Shown here one piece after another: positions 23,297-31,989 of a DNA stretch of 40,644 bases. The translations under genes and the position numbers were made by a program. The notes beneath the pieces are model-generated. The model saw nothing but the letters and a program-made list of their open reading frames with translations, did not search any database and was not told the origin of the DNA. How positions within the stretch are numbered: position 1 is the stretch's first letter; each line of letters opens with the position of its first letter. Source of the DNA: DAOUBP01 sp034432655 (GTDB lineage: Bacteria; Chloroflexota; Anaerolineae; CG2-30-64-16); assembly GCA_034432655.1 (NCBI GenBank), contig DAOUBP010000099.1, forward strand, positions 1 to 40,644. The letters run 5' to 3'.

Positions 23297-23370
23297 GCGG
23301 GCCCATCTGGCGTCATCTGTCTCACCTGTTGTGTCGCACAGAGGCGACCGCGCCAGCAAAGGAGCTGGAC

Positions 23371-24339
23371 ATGGCAGTCTACCCCGTCGCGCCTGAGGCT
23401 ACGCCGTCGCGGCCAGTTGCCGAGGAGCCACGCTTTCAGATCGCGTGGTCTCTGGATCGCTCCAGCGATGTGGGGCGCGCGTTGTTGGCCGCCGCGCGGC
23501 GGCTGCGCGAGGCCGGGATTGATTCGCCGCAGCTTGATGCTGCGGTGTTGCTCAGTTACGTCCTGGGTGTGAACAAGGCCTGGTTGTATGCGCATCCGAC
23601 GCGTCCGCTGACCGAGAGCGAGATCGCCCGGTTCGAGGAGCTGGTGCGCCGACGCATCCGCCACGAGCCGGTGGCCTATCTGGTCGGCTACAAACCGTTC
23701 TACGGCCTGGACATCACCGTGGACCGCCGCGTGCTGATCCCGCGGCCGGAGACCGAGTTGCTGGTGGACCGGGTGCTGGCCTATGTGCGCTATCTGATCC
23801 AACAGGGCGTGCGACCGAGGGTGGCGGACATCGGCACGGGCAGTGGTGCGATCGCCGTGGCCCTGGCCGTGCATGTGCCCGAGCTGATTGTCTACGCCAC
23901 CGATATCTCGCCCGCCGCGTTGGAGGTGGCCAGTCGCAACATCTGGCGCTACGGGGTGGGTGACCAGGTGCAGTTGTTGCCCGGGTCGCTGCTCGATCCG
24001 TTGCCCGAGCCGGTAGACGTCATCGTGGCCAACCTGCCCTATGTGCCGACGGGTGAGCTGGCCACGTTGCCGGCGCAGGTGCGTGATTTCGAGCCGTTCC
24101 TGGCGTTGGACGGCGGCCCGGACGGTTTGCAGGTCATCCGCCAGTTGCTGGAGTCTCTGGCGACCCCGCGCGGCCGGGCGAAACTGCGGCCCGGCGCGAC
24201 GGTCTATCTGGAGATCGGTGCCGGTCAAGGGGAGGCAGCGGCCAACCTGGCACAGGCAACGCTGCCGGACGCCCAGATCGAAGTGCTGACCGATTATGCG
24301 GGCCTGGATCGTATCCTGGTGCTGTCTTTTCAGGATTGA
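23371..24339 (+). CDS. prmC: Release factor glutamine methyltransferase
   Basis: The 322-residue enzyme has the N-terminal helical substrate-binding domain (SPQLDAAVLLSYVLGVNK), the VLIPRPETELLV linker typical of PrmC, AdoMet motif I DIGTGSGAIA at about 154-163 and the catalytic motif NLPYVP at 221-226 (the N-x-P-Y motif). It methylates the glutamine of the GGQ motif in release factors. ATG 23371 is preceded by AAAGGAG at ideal spacing. An in-frame GTG at 23293 overlaps the prfA stop but would add 26 residues without recognisable features. prfA-prmC adjacency is a standard bacterial arrangement. Confidence 0.93.
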   Translation: MAVYPVAPEATPSRPVAEEPRFQIAWSLDRSSDVGRALLAAARRLREAGIDSPQLDAAVLLSYVLGVNKAWLYAHPTRPLTESEIARFEELVRRRIRHEPVAYLVGYKPFYGLDITVDRRVLIPRPETELLVDRVLAYVRYLIQQGVRPRVADIGTGSGAIAVALAVHVPELIVYATDISPAALEVASRNIWRYGVGDQVQLLPGSLLDPLPEPVDVIVANLPYVPTGELATLPAQVRDFEPFLALDGGPDGLQVIRQLLESLATPRGRAKLRPGATVYLEIGAGQGEAAANLAQATLPDAQIEVLTDYAGLDRILVLSFQD

Positions 24340-24341
24340 GG

Positions 24342-25226
24342 ATGCCATATCGTCTTCTTGCGTTCGATTATGACGGCACAGCGGCAGAGGACGGCGCGCT
24401 CCCGAGCCCACAGGTGCGCGCGGCGATCGCAGCCGCCCTTGCCGAGGGACTCCACCTGGTACTGGCCACCGGCCGTTCCTATCCTTCCGCCAGCCGTTAC
24501 GCCGCCGCGCTTGGCTTGCGCGATCCCGTCATTTGCATGCAGGGCGCGATGGTGAAGGAGCTTGCCGACAGCCAGTCCACACTGCTGTGTGAGCCCTTGC
24601 CGTGTGAGCCGCTGCGGGAGCTCCTGGCCTGGGCCCAGGCCCGCAACCTGGATCTGACCCTTTACGGAGAAGATCACTTCTACTATCTGGACATGCGGCA
24701 TCCCCAGGCGTTCTATGACCGCTGGTTCGGCCTGCCCATGTACCGGGTCGGTTCCTTTGCTGAGGCGTGTGACCGCCTGGCAGCCCAGGGCCAGCAGCCC
24801 TTGAAGGCGCTGATCATCGGGGAGCCGGCTGACAATGACCGCCTGATCGAGGAGCTACGGGCCCTTTGCGCTGATCGGCTGGCAGTGGTCCGTTCGCACG
24901 CGCTCTTTGTGGAAATCCTGTCCCCGCGCGCCTCCAAAGGACATGCGCTGGCGTTTCTGGCGCAGCGTTTTGGGATTGCCAGGGAGGAGACGCTGGCGGT
25001 GGGCGATTCCGGCAACGACATCAGCATGATCCGTTGGGCGGGGATGGGGGTGGCAATGTCCAACGCCACCGACGACGTCAAGGCCGTGGCCGGTTGGATC
25101 GCGCCCTCGGTGGCAGAGGACGGGCTGGCGGTCGCGATCGAACGGCTGGCGTTGGGACAGAATCGCAGCGCGGAATTCATTCCGCAACCCGACATGCGCG
25201 CCGAACGCGCAAATGTCGCGGAGTAA
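24342..25226 (+). CDS. HAD-superfamily hydrolase, Cof type
   Basis: The protein of about 294 residues starts MPYRLLAFDYDGTAAEDG, the HAD catalytic motif DxDGT with both aspartates. LVLATGRSYPSA is motif II. LSPRASKGHALAFL and VGDSGNDISMIRWAG carry the conserved lysine and motif III of Cof-type sugar-phosphate or cofactor phosphatases. The cap domain between is of type C2. Substrate unknown. ATG 24342 follows the prmC stop by two bases. The last 20 or so residues (after LALGQN) are encoded by repeat copy C and do not look like the family, so the repeat seems to have replaced or extended the natural C-terminus. Confidence 0.88.
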   Translation: MPYRLLAFDYDGTAAEDGALPSPQVRAAIAAALAEGLHLVLATGRSYPSASRYAAALGLRDPVICMQGAMVKELADSQSTLLCEPLPCEPLRELLAWAQARNLDLTLYGEDHFYYLDMRHPQAFYDRWFGLPMYRVGSFAEACDRLAAQGQQPLKALIIGEPADNDRLIEELRALCADRLAVVRSHALFVEILSPRASKGHALAFLAQRFGIAREETLAVGDSGNDISMIRWAGMGVAMSNATDDVKAVAGWIAPSVAEDGLAVAIERLALGQNRSAEFIPQPDMRAERANVAE

Positions 25227-25236
25227 CGATAGCGTG
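25162..25236 (+). repeat. Dispersed double-hairpin repeat, copy C (inside a coding region)
   Basis: This copy has two stems: gcggaat pairs with attccgc around two bases, and gacat-gcgcg pairs with cgcgc-aaatgtc around ccgaa. Its tail CGGAGTAACGATAGCG provides the HAD stop codon (TAA 25224-25226) and a GGAG sequence ahead of the next gene's start. It matches copies A and B over about 70 bases. Confidence 0.8.
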
Positions 25237-26388
25237 CTGATCGGGATTGATGCCAGCCGGGCGGTGATTGCCAGGCGGACGGGCACTGAAACCTATGCAC
25301 TGCACCTGATTCGGGCATTGCTGCAGCTGGGCGCGGGCCATCGGTTTCGGCTGTACACCAACGGGCCGGCGCCCGCGGGGCTGTTTTGGCCGACTGAAGG
25401 CGCTCCTGCAAAGGGGAGCGTTGTCAACGCCGAGATCCGGTCCATCCCTTTTCCCAGGCTCTGGACCCATCTGCGGCTCAGCGCAGAGATGGCCCTCCGG
25501 CCGCCCGACGTGTTGTTCGTGCCCGCCCACGTGATCCCGCTGCTGCACCCGGCCGCGTCTGTGGTCACCGTGCACGACCTGGGCTATCTGCACTACCCGG
25601 CGTCGCATCGCACCTGGGACCGCTTTTACCTGGACTGGTCCACCCGCTGGAGCGCCCGACAAGCAGCGGCAGTGTTGGCGGATTCGGCAGCCACGGGCCG
25701 CGATCTTGCGCAGGCCTACGGCATCCCGCCGGCCAAGATCCACGTCGTCTATCTGGGGCGAGATGAGGGCCTGCGCCGTGTTGATGAGCCTGGCCTGGTG
25801 GCGAGGGCCCGGGCCCGTTACAACCTGGGGGAGCGTTACCTCCTGTACATCGGTACGTTGCAGCCGCGCAAGAATTTGCTGCGCGTTGTGGAGGCTTTTG
25901 CGCGGCTGGCCGGGCAGCCGGAACTGGCGGATGTCCAACTGGTGCTGGCGGGCAAGAAAGGCTGGTCCTACGACGCGTTGTTCGCCCGGGTGAGCCAGTT
26001 GGGGTTAGAGGGCCGGGTGATCTTCCCCGGTTACGTGCCCGCTGAAGACCTGCCCGCATTGCTCAGCGGGGCGCTTGCCTTTGTTTACCCTTCATTGTAC
26101 GAGGGCTTCGGCATTCCGGTGCTCGAGGCAGGAGCGTGTGGCGTGCCTGTGATCACCAGTAACACTTCATCACTGCCCGAAGTGGCGGGGGACGCGGCCA
26201 TCCTGGTGGATCCGCACGACGTGGACGCGATCGCCGACGCGCTGTATCGGATCATCACCGACGAGGCGCTGCGGGCCGAGCTGGCGCGGCGCGGTCTGGA
26301 GAACGTGAAGCGTTTTTCGTGGGAGAAGTGTGCGCGGGAAACGCTCGCAGTGCTGGAGCAGGTCGCGCGTCGGGAGGCTGGACGTTAG
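25234..26388 (+). CDS. GT4-family glycosyltransferase
   Basis: The 384-residue enzyme has the GT-B fold of family 4. The N-terminus reads LIGIDASRAVIARRTGTETY, then VTVHDLGYLHYP. The C-terminal lobe has LYIGTLQPRKNLLRVVEAF, LVLAGKKGW, VIFPGYVP and YEGFGIPVLEAGACGVPVI, the nucleotide-sugar EGFGIPVLE (E-x7-E) site. It transfers a sugar, often mannose or a related hexose, to a glycolipid or polysaccharide at the cytoplasmic face. Start: GTG 25234 gives the usual opening and uses GGAG from repeat copy C; an in-frame ATG at 25213 lies inside the repeat. It heads a group of four envelope-glycan genes. Confidence 0.9.
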   Translation: MLIGIDASRAVIARRTGTETYALHLIRALLQLGAGHRFRLYTNGPAPAGLFWPTEGAPAKGSVVNAEIRSIPFPRLWTHLRLSAEMALRPPDVLFVPAHVIPLLHPAASVVTVHDLGYLHYPASHRTWDRFYLDWSTRWSARQAAAVLADSAATGRDLAQAYGIPPAKIHVVYLGRDEGLRRVDEPGLVARARARYNLGERYLLYIGTLQPRKNLLRVVEAFARLAGQPELADVQLVLAGKKGWSYDALFARVSQLGLEGRVIFPGYVPAEDLPALLSGALAFVYPSLYEGFGIPVLEAGACGVPVITSNTSSLPEVAGDAAILVDPHDVDAIADALYRIITDEALRAELARRGLENVKRFSWEKCARETLAVLEQVARREAGR

Positions 26389-26413
26389 CGGCGGCAGGTC
26401 GGGGGTTTGGAGG

Positions 26414-27175
26414 ATGCGCTCAGTGGCCGATTCAGACGCCGTCTCCCGGCCGCCGGGGGTTGAGATCCTGGGTGTGCGGGTAGACGCGCTCACCTATGAC
26501 AGCCTGCTGGCGCAGGTGGCGGCGTTCATCGCAGCAGGTGGGCCGCATCAGATCTGCACCGCTAACCCCGAGTTCGTGATGGAGGCGCAGCGCAACCCCG
26601 CGTTCCGCCAGGTCCTGGCCGCGGCCGACCTGGTCATGGCGGATGGGGTGGGGCTATTGTGGGCTGCGCGCCTGTTGGGCAGGCCGCTGCCCGAACGGGT
26701 TACCGGCTCCGACGGCGTGCCGCTGATCGCAGGGCGGGCGGCGCGTGAGGGCTGGCGCATCTTCCTGTTGGGCGCAGCGCCCGGGGTTGCCGACCGGGCC
26801 GGGGAGGTCCTGATGGCGCGTTACCCGGGGCTTCAGATCGTCGGCACTTATGCCGGCTCGCCGGCCGATGCCGAGGCGCCGGAGATCATCGCCCGGATCC
26901 GGGCTGCACAACCCCACATCCTGTTCGTGGCGTACGGCGCGCCCAGGCAGGACCTGTGGATCGCTAAACACCGGGAGACGTTGGGCGTGCCGGTCATGAT
27001 GGGGGTGGGAGGCACGCTGGATTTCATCGCTGGCGTGCAGAGAAGGGCACCGGCCTGGGTCCAACGGGTGAACCTGGAATGGTTTTACCGGCTGGTGACA
27101 CAGCCGTGGCGTTGGCGCCGACAACTGGATCTGCCGCGCTTTGCCTGGGCGGTGGTCAAGGAACGATTTTTCTAA
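26414..27175 (+). CDS. WecG/TagA/CpsF-family glycosyltransferase
   Basis: The protein of about 253 residues shows the family pattern: EILGVRVDALTYDSLL, ICTANPEFVMEAQRNP, ADLVMADGVGLLWAARLLG, ERVTGSDG and then LFVAYGAPRQDLWIAKHR with MMGVGGTLDFIAGVQRRAP. These GT26 enzymes add the second sugar (for example ManNAc or ManNAcA) to undecaprenyl-linked intermediates in teichoic acid, enterobacterial common antigen or capsule synthesis. ATG 26414 is very close to GGAGG, so GTG 26423 may be the true start; longer in-frame starts overlap the previous gene and lack family features. It fits with the neighbouring flippase. Confidence 0.9.
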   Translation: MRSVADSDAVSRPPGVEILGVRVDALTYDSLLAQVAAFIAAGGPHQICTANPEFVMEAQRNPAFRQVLAAADLVMADGVGLLWAARLLGRPLPERVTGSDGVPLIAGRAAREGWRIFLLGAAPGVADRAGEVLMARYPGLQIVGTYAGSPADAEAPEIIARIRAAQPHILFVAYGAPRQDLWIAKHRETLGVPVMMGVGGTLDFIAGVQRRAPAWVQRVNLEWFYRLVTQPWRWRRQLDLPRFAWAVVKERFF

Positions 27176-27188
27176 GCGGAGATTCCCC

Positions 27189-27665
27189 GTGGGACAGGTA
27201 TTGACACTGAGCCAGGCGTTGGCCTGGCGGGCCGGCCAGACAGGCCAGGTGGTTTTCACCAACGGCCATTTCGATCTCTTGCATGTCGGTCATGTGCGCT
27301 ATCTCCAGGCGGCGCGCGCCCTGGGTGACGCGCTGATCGTCGGCCTTAACAGCGATGCGTCCACCGCGGCGCGTAAGCCCGGCCGCCCCATCGTCGGCCA
27401 GGAAGAGCGGGCCGAGTTGCTGGCCGCGTTGGGCTGCGTTGATGTGGTGGTGATCTTCGATGCTTTGACCGCCGAGGGGCTGGTGGCGGCCCTGCGCCCC
27501 GACATCTACGTCAAAGGAGGGGACTGGAACCGCCCCGACGGCCCGCGACCGCCCGAGGCCGCGCTGGTCGAGGCGTATGGCGGCCGCATCGTTTACCTAC
27601 CCTACATCCCCGATCGTTCCACTTCGGCCATTATCGCGCGCATCCGGGCGCTTCCCGAGGCATAG
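27189..27665 (+). CDS. RfaE2/HldE-C-like nucleotidyltransferase
   Basis: The 158-residue protein has TNGHFDLLHVGHVRYLQAA, the HxGH nucleotidyl-transfer motif, followed by VGLNSDAST and KPGRPIV. YVKGGDW and STSAIIARIR complete the pattern of D-glycero-beta-D-manno-heptose 1-phosphate adenylyltransferase (RfaE domain II). The family also includes cytidylyltransferases, so the substrate is inferred. As a stand-alone domain without the kinase half it is similar to the split RfaE of several phyla. GTG 27189 follows GCGGAGA at a good distance. It sits between a WecG-type transferase and a flippase, so an activated sugar for an envelope glycan is likely. Confidence 0.85.
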   Translation: MGQVLTLSQALAWRAGQTGQVVFTNGHFDLLHVGHVRYLQAARALGDALIVGLNSDASTAARKPGRPIVGQEERAELLAALGCVDVVVIFDALTAEGLVAALRPDIYVKGGDWNRPDGPRPPEAALVEAYGGRIVYLPYIPDRSTSAIIARIRALPEA

Positions 27666-29231
27666 ATGGCTAACTCGCAGCGTGAGGCCGGCCTGGCTCG
27701 TTCAGCGGGCATTCTGGGCCTGGGCAATATCGCCAGCCGGGTCATCGGCTTGGCGCGCGAGGCGATCATCTCCGGCTATTTCGGCTCCAGCGGCGAACTC
27801 AGCGCGTTCAAGCTGGCAGCCCGGGTGCCCACCATGATCTACGACCTGCTGGTGGGCGGCATGTTGAGCGCGGCGTTGGTGCCGGTCCTCAGCGAGTATA
27901 CGCGGCCGGAGCGGCGGCAAGAGTTGATGCAGGCTGCCAGCGCGATCCTCAGCCTGATTGCCCTGGTCATGGGTATCATCGTGCTGTTCCTGGAGCTGCT
28001 GGCGGTCCCCATCGCCGGGGTTCTGGGCGACTTTGCAGACCCGGCGCTGCAGGAGACCCTGGCCAGGATGCTGCGGGTGATCGCGCCTGCGGTGCTCCTG
28101 TTTGGGCTGTCGGGCGGCGTCACCGGCTTGCTGTACGCGCTGAAGCGGTTCAACTACACCGCGCTCAGCGGCGCGGTGTTCAACATGGGCATCGTGATCG
28201 GGGTGCCGTTGCTGGCGGATCGCATCGGCGTGTACGCGTTGCCCCTGGGCATCGTGGCCGGCAGCGTCATGCAGCTGGCCGTCATGGCGCCCGGGCTGCG
28301 TGATCTGCGGCTGCGTTTCTCGGTCATGTGGCGGCATCCGGCGGTGCGGCGCATCCTACGCCTCTATGTGCCCATCGTGTTGGGGCTGATCGTGACCCAG
28401 GTGCAGATCATCGTGGACGGCCGCTGGGCCTCGGCCACCGGGGAATACGGCTTGAGCTGGATGGGCTACGCGACCACGTTGATCCAGCTCCCCTTGGGGT
28501 TGGTGCCGGTGGCGGTGTCGCTGGCTGCGCTGCCCACCCTGTCGCAACACGCCGTCGCTGCCGATTGGGAGAGCTTCCGGAGCGTCTTGGGCCGCGGTCT
28601 GCGGCTGGTGCTGGTGTTGCTCATTCCGGCCACGGTCGGCCTGTGGGCGCTGTCCGTGCCGGTGGTGCGGCTGTTGTTTCAGCATGGCGCGTTCGGCGCG
28701 TACGACACGTACTGGACGGCGCTGGCTTTGCGCTTGTATTTGCTCGGGCTGATGTTTGCCGGCGTAGATTTCCTGCTCAACTACACTTTCTATGCCCGCC
28801 AGGACACCCGCACGCCCGCGATCGTGGGGGTGATAGCGGTCGGTTTCTACTTCATCGCTGCGTTGGTGCTCAAAGGGCCACTGGGCTTCCTGGGGTTGGT
28901 GCTGGCCGACTCGGTGAAACAGTTCGGCCACATGACGATCATGGTGGTGCTACTATCGCGCAGCGTGGGGCGCTTGCATGCGCAGGGAATCTTCAAGACG
29001 TTGTTCAAGGCGGCCGGGGCGGCCCTGGCGATGGGGGGCGTCGCGTGGGCCATCGCACGCTGGCTTGATCCCTGGGCCTATGCCGGGCTGGCCGGTGAGG
29101 CCGCAGTGGTGGGCGTGGCTGGAGGCGTCGGCGGCCTTCTCTATCTGGTGTTGTTGCGCTGGTTGGGTGTGCCGGAGGTAGCGGCGTTGTCGCAGGTGCT
29201 GGCAACGCGCCTGCGCAGGGCAAAGACGTGA
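27666..29231 (+). CDS. murJ: MurJ/MviN-like lipid flippase (second of two)
   Basis: The 521-residue polytopic protein starts with ATG immediately after the previous stop. GLGNIASRVIGLAREAIISG, KLAARVPTMIYDLLVGGMLSA and VRLLFQHGAFGAYDTYW are MurJ landmarks, and about 14 helices are present. It groups with glycosyltransferase genes, so it might flip either lipid II or the lipid-linked product of those enzymes. The first MurJ-like protein (13338-14927) differs clearly in sequence, so this is not a recent duplication. Which copy is the essential peptidoglycan flippase cannot be told here. Confidence 0.87.
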   Translation: MANSQREAGLARSAGILGLGNIASRVIGLAREAIISGYFGSSGELSAFKLAARVPTMIYDLLVGGMLSAALVPVLSEYTRPERRQELMQAASAILSLIALVMGIIVLFLELLAVPIAGVLGDFADPALQETLARMLRVIAPAVLLFGLSGGVTGLLYALKRFNYTALSGAVFNMGIVIGVPLLADRIGVYALPLGIVAGSVMQLAVMAPGLRDLRLRFSVMWRHPAVRRILRLYVPIVLGLIVTQVQIIVDGRWASATGEYGLSWMGYATTLIQLPLGLVPVAVSLAALPTLSQHAVAADWESFRSVLGRGLRLVLVLLIPATVGLWALSVPVVRLLFQHGAFGAYDTYWTALALRLYLLGLMFAGVDFLLNYTFYARQDTRTPAIVGVIAVGFYFIAALVLKGPLGFLGLVLADSVKQFGHMTIMVVLLSRSVGRLHAQGIFKTLFKAAGAALAMGGVAWAIARWLDPWAYAGLAGEAAVVGVAGGVGGLLYLVLLRWLGVPEVAALSQVLATRLRRAKT

Positions 29232-29237
29232 TCCAAA

Positions 29238-29266
29238 TTGACCCTGCACGGGGAAAGGGTTATAAT
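29238..29266 (+). promoter_or_regulatory. Strong sigma-70 promoter of the 29316 gene
   Basis: TTGACC (29238-29243) and a perfect TATAAT (29261-29266) are separated by exactly 17 bases. It lies 50 bases before the ATG of a small membrane protein and is the best promoter I see in this window. Confidence 0.8.
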
Positions 29267-29315
29267 GGCGTCAACAGCAATCATCCGATATTGACCGAAG
29301 GAGAGAACAGTTCGC

Positions 29316-29600
29316 ATGGCAAAGAAGAAGACAGGACCGCGGCGCGCGCCCCGGCCATCTGAACCCCGCATGTACGGCAACGGCAAGCCATCGCAGTCGG
29401 CGCAGGCGACGAAACCGGCCGGGCCTGCTGCAGCCCCTTCCTCCAGCGCTGGCGCTTCCGCCGTGCGCACAACCGCAGGGCGTGTCCCGGTTACGGTCAT
29501 GCAGGATTACAGCTATGTGCTGCAGGACTTACGCCGGCTGGGCATCCTGGCTGCGGCCACGTTTGTCGTGTTGATCGCTTTGGGGTTGATCATCCGCTGA
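29316..29600 (+). CDS. Small basic single-pass membrane protein
   Basis: The 94-residue protein has a basic, disordered N-terminal half (MAKKKTGPRRAPRPSEPR and an Ala/Ser/Pro stretch) and one C-terminal membrane helix (LGILAAATFVVLIALGLII). Between them VMQDYSYVLQDLRRL could be amphipathic. It is preceded by GAAGGAGAG and by a near-consensus promoter, so it is probably well expressed. I do not recognise a family. The tail-anchored layout is seen in small secretion or division proteins, but nothing specific supports that here. Confidence 0.75.
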   Translation: MAKKKTGPRRAPRPSEPRMYGNGKPSQSAQATKPAGPAAAPSSSAGASAVRTTAGRVPVTVMQDYSYVLQDLRRLGILAAATFVVLIALGLIIR

Positions 29601-29667
29601 GTCAGTTGCGGCGAACGACGGGGAAGAAGTGGACCAGGTTCCTGATCAGGACCTGGTTTGCTTTTTG

Positions 29668-30435
29668 TTAGAGGTTCGCGTCCGCTGCCGGGGGCAACCA
29701 GACGGCGATGACGATTTCCACAGCCATGTGGCACGCCAGGCAGAGCCACAGATGCCGCGTGGCAACAAAGAGCCCGGTGGTGGCCACAGCCAGGGCAGCC
29801 TGACGCAGAGCTGCTTCCCGGCTGCCGGCCGCGCGCCATCCTGCGCGGGCAAAAGGGTTCAAGAGCCATTCCACGCCTGCGCTCAGCAATCCCAGCCAGC
29901 TGCCCCAGTAGAGCGGCTCGGTTGTCGGATCGAGGGTGAGGGGGGCTCCGGGGGGCGACGCCAGCGCGGGCCAGGCTGCCACCCAGCCAACCGCCAAGGC
30001 CCGATAGAACGCCCAGTGCCATTGTAACAGCGCTGCTTCCAGCGGAGCGCGTAGGACGGCTATCACTTTGTCGGCGGCGTGCACGTCTCGCGGCCGGGGC
30101 AGCATCCGCCGATGCGCCAGCCAGCCGGCAAGGATGATCGCGGTGATGATGGCGGCGACCGGCGCGCCCAGCATCAGCGAAGAGACCCAATCCAGGCTGC
30201 CGATGCCCAGGTAGAAGGGCGACAGAACGCCTTTCTGCCAGGCAGCCAGGGGCAACAAGACAAAGAAGAGCGCGGTCACCAACCACGCAGCGATTTGCCA
30301 TCCCGGTGCCCGCTGGTCGGCTGTCCGCCGACCAACCAGATAGGCCAGGTTGGTGACGATCACCGCGGCAGCCACGCTGCCTGCCAGCCAGGTGAACGGA
30401 GAGTGCAAGTCTAGCCCAACTGACAGAGTGTCCAT
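29668..30435 (-). CDS. Polytopic membrane protein of unknown function
   Basis: The protein of about 255 residues has six or seven hydrophobic segments, for example AGSVAAAVIVTNLAYLVG, IAAWLVTALFFVLLPLAAW and IITAIILAGWLA. A segment with WHWAFYRA and a C-terminal TRHLWLCLACHMAVEIVIAV recall, weakly, the CPBP intramembrane protease family, whose last helix carries a conserved His. The usual EExxxR motif is not evident, so I do not assign it. ATG 30435 starts the hydrophobic part; the ribosome binding site is poor. It is divergent from the hydrolase gene at 30529. Confidence 0.6.
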   Translation of the reverse strand: MDTLSVGLDLHSPFTWLAGSVAAAVIVTNLAYLVGRRTADQRAPGWQIAAWLVTALFFVLLPLAAWQKGVLSPFYLGIGSLDWVSSLMLGAPVAAIITAIILAGWLAHRRMLPRPRDVHAADKVIAVLRAPLEAALLQWHWAFYRALAVGWVAAWPALASPPGAPLTLDPTTEPLYWGSWLGLLSAGVEWLLNPFARAGWRAAGSREAALRQAALAVATTGLFVATRHLWLCLACHMAVEIVIAVWLPPAADANL

Positions 30436-30528
30436 GTAGCCGATTGTACTGCAATCCGCTGCCAGCACCAAAGCTACGGACAGTCCCCGCCTGTGCACAA
30501 GCAGGGCCTTGATCGGAGGAGGTCAGCA

Positions 30529-31974
30529 ATGAGCAGAATGCGATGGTTCTTCGTCGGCATAGCCGCCGTCCTGATCCTGTTCACCTGGTTCCAGGTGACC
30601 GGGGCGGGCCAGGGGCTGATCGTCCGCTCCTTCACGCGTGATGGCGTGCCGATGATCTTTCTGGCGCCCAAGACTGCCCAGCGGGTGCCGGGTGTGCTGG
30701 TCGCGCACGGTTTTGCTGGCTCGAAGCAGTTGATGTTGGGCTACGGCTACACGCTGGCGCGAGCAGGTTACGCGGTGTTGCTGTGGGACTTCGGCGGCCA
30801 TGGCGCCAACAGCCAGCGTTTGGCGCGGGATGGGCTCCAGCGTGACATCGAGTCCGCCTACGCTGCCCTGGCGGTACAGCCGGAGGCCGATCCGGAACGT
30901 GTGGCCCTGGTGGGGCACTCGATGGGTTCCGGCGCCGTGTTGGCGGCGGGTATCAACCGGCCGGACCGTTACGCGGCGGTCGTGGCGATCTCGCCCACCG
31001 GCGCGGAGGTGACACCGGATGTGCCGCGCAATCTTCTGTTGCAGGCCGGGAGCTGGGAAGGTCGGTTCGTAGCCAACGCTCGGCGCCTGCTGGAATTGGC
31101 CGGCGGTCCCAACGAAGATATCGCCGGCGGCCATGCCCGCAAGCTGGTGATCATCCCCTATGCCGAGCACATCTCGATCCTTTTCCGCCGCGCGAGCCAT
31201 GCCGCGACCTTGGATTGGCTCGGCGCGACCTTCGGCACTGCCCGCACCACGTCATATGTTGACCGGCGTATCCTCTGGTATGGCCTGCATCTGGTGGCCT
31301 GGCTTATGGCCCTGTTGGCAGTGGCGCCGTTGTTGCGCTCAGGCTTGCCCGTGGACAGCCAGGCGCCGGCCTGGCGACGCTGGGCGGGGCTCGTGTTGGG
31401 GCCGCTGGTTGCCGCAGCCCTCGTCGGCATCCTGGGCCGGTTTGTCCCGTTGCAGAACCTGGGGGGCCTGGTCGTCGGCGGCGCGGTGGCCTTGTGGTTC
31501 CTGGTCGCCGGCTTGATTTGGTTGGCGATGGTCGGGCCATCTCACAGGCCTGCGCCGGCCGGCATCTTGTTGGGAGTGCTCTGCCTGGCGTTCCTGGTGG
31601 CCGCGTTTGGCATCATGGCGCAACCGGTGTGGGTGCAATGGTGGCTGATCGGCCCCCGGCTGTGGCGCTGGCCGCTGTTGGGGCTAGCGTGTCTGCCCTG
31701 GTTCCTGGCGGCCGGCTTTGCGCAATGGGGTGCATCGGCAGGCGGCCGTGCCCTTTGGTGGGCAGGCGGGAGCCTTGCCCTGGTAGGCGGCCTGTTGCTC
31801 ACCCTGTCACTGGTCCCTGCGTTGGGGTTCCTGGTGCTGTTGATGCCGCTACTGCCGGTGATCCTGGGCATCCTGGCGGTGAGTGCCGCCGCGTTTGACC
31901 GGCCCTGGCCCTACGCGCTGGGCAGCGCCTTCTTCTTCGGCTGGGTGCTGGCCGCTGTATTCCCGTTGGCGTGA
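30529..31974 (+). CDS. Membrane protein with N-terminal alpha/beta-hydrolase domain
   Basis: The 481-residue protein begins with a membrane anchor (FFVGIAAVLILFTWFQV). A hydrolase fold follows: VLVAHGFAGSKQLM (oxyanion region), YAVLLWDFGGHG, and the nucleophile elbow GHSMGSG with Ser 131. A histidine in YAEHISILFR is a candidate for the catalytic one. From about residue 250 there are seven or eight membrane helices. This fusion points to an esterase or peptidase acting at the outer face of the membrane, but the substrate is unknown. ATG 30529 has the strong site GGAGGAGGT; an in-frame start 36 bases upstream is less likely. Confidence 0.82.
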   Translation: MSRMRWFFVGIAAVLILFTWFQVTGAGQGLIVRSFTRDGVPMIFLAPKTAQRVPGVLVAHGFAGSKQLMLGYGYTLARAGYAVLLWDFGGHGANSQRLARDGLQRDIESAYAALAVQPEADPERVALVGHSMGSGAVLAAGINRPDRYAAVVAISPTGAEVTPDVPRNLLLQAGSWEGRFVANARRLLELAGGPNEDIAGGHARKLVIIPYAEHISILFRRASHAATLDWLGATFGTARTTSYVDRRILWYGLHLVAWLMALLAVAPLLRSGLPVDSQAPAWRRWAGLVLGPLVAAALVGILGRFVPLQNLGGLVVGGAVALWFLVAGLIWLAMVGPSHRPAPAGILLGVLCLAFLVAAFGIMAQPVWVQWWLIGPRLWRWPLLGLACLPWFLAAGFAQWGASAGGRALWWAGGSLALVGGLLLTLSLVPALGFLVLLMPLLPVILGILAVSAAAFDRPWPYALGSAFFFGWVLAAVFPLA

Positions 31975-31989
31975 CCGTCCCGCCGGGTC

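Noticed and set aside
21479..23359. Open frame of 626 codons on the minus strand
   Set aside because: It is antisense to the phosphoribosyltransferase and prfA genes, both certain from conserved motifs.
29668..30435. CPBP intramembrane protease
   Set aside because: Only the last helix is suggestive; the EExxxR motif is not present, so the protein is left as unknown.
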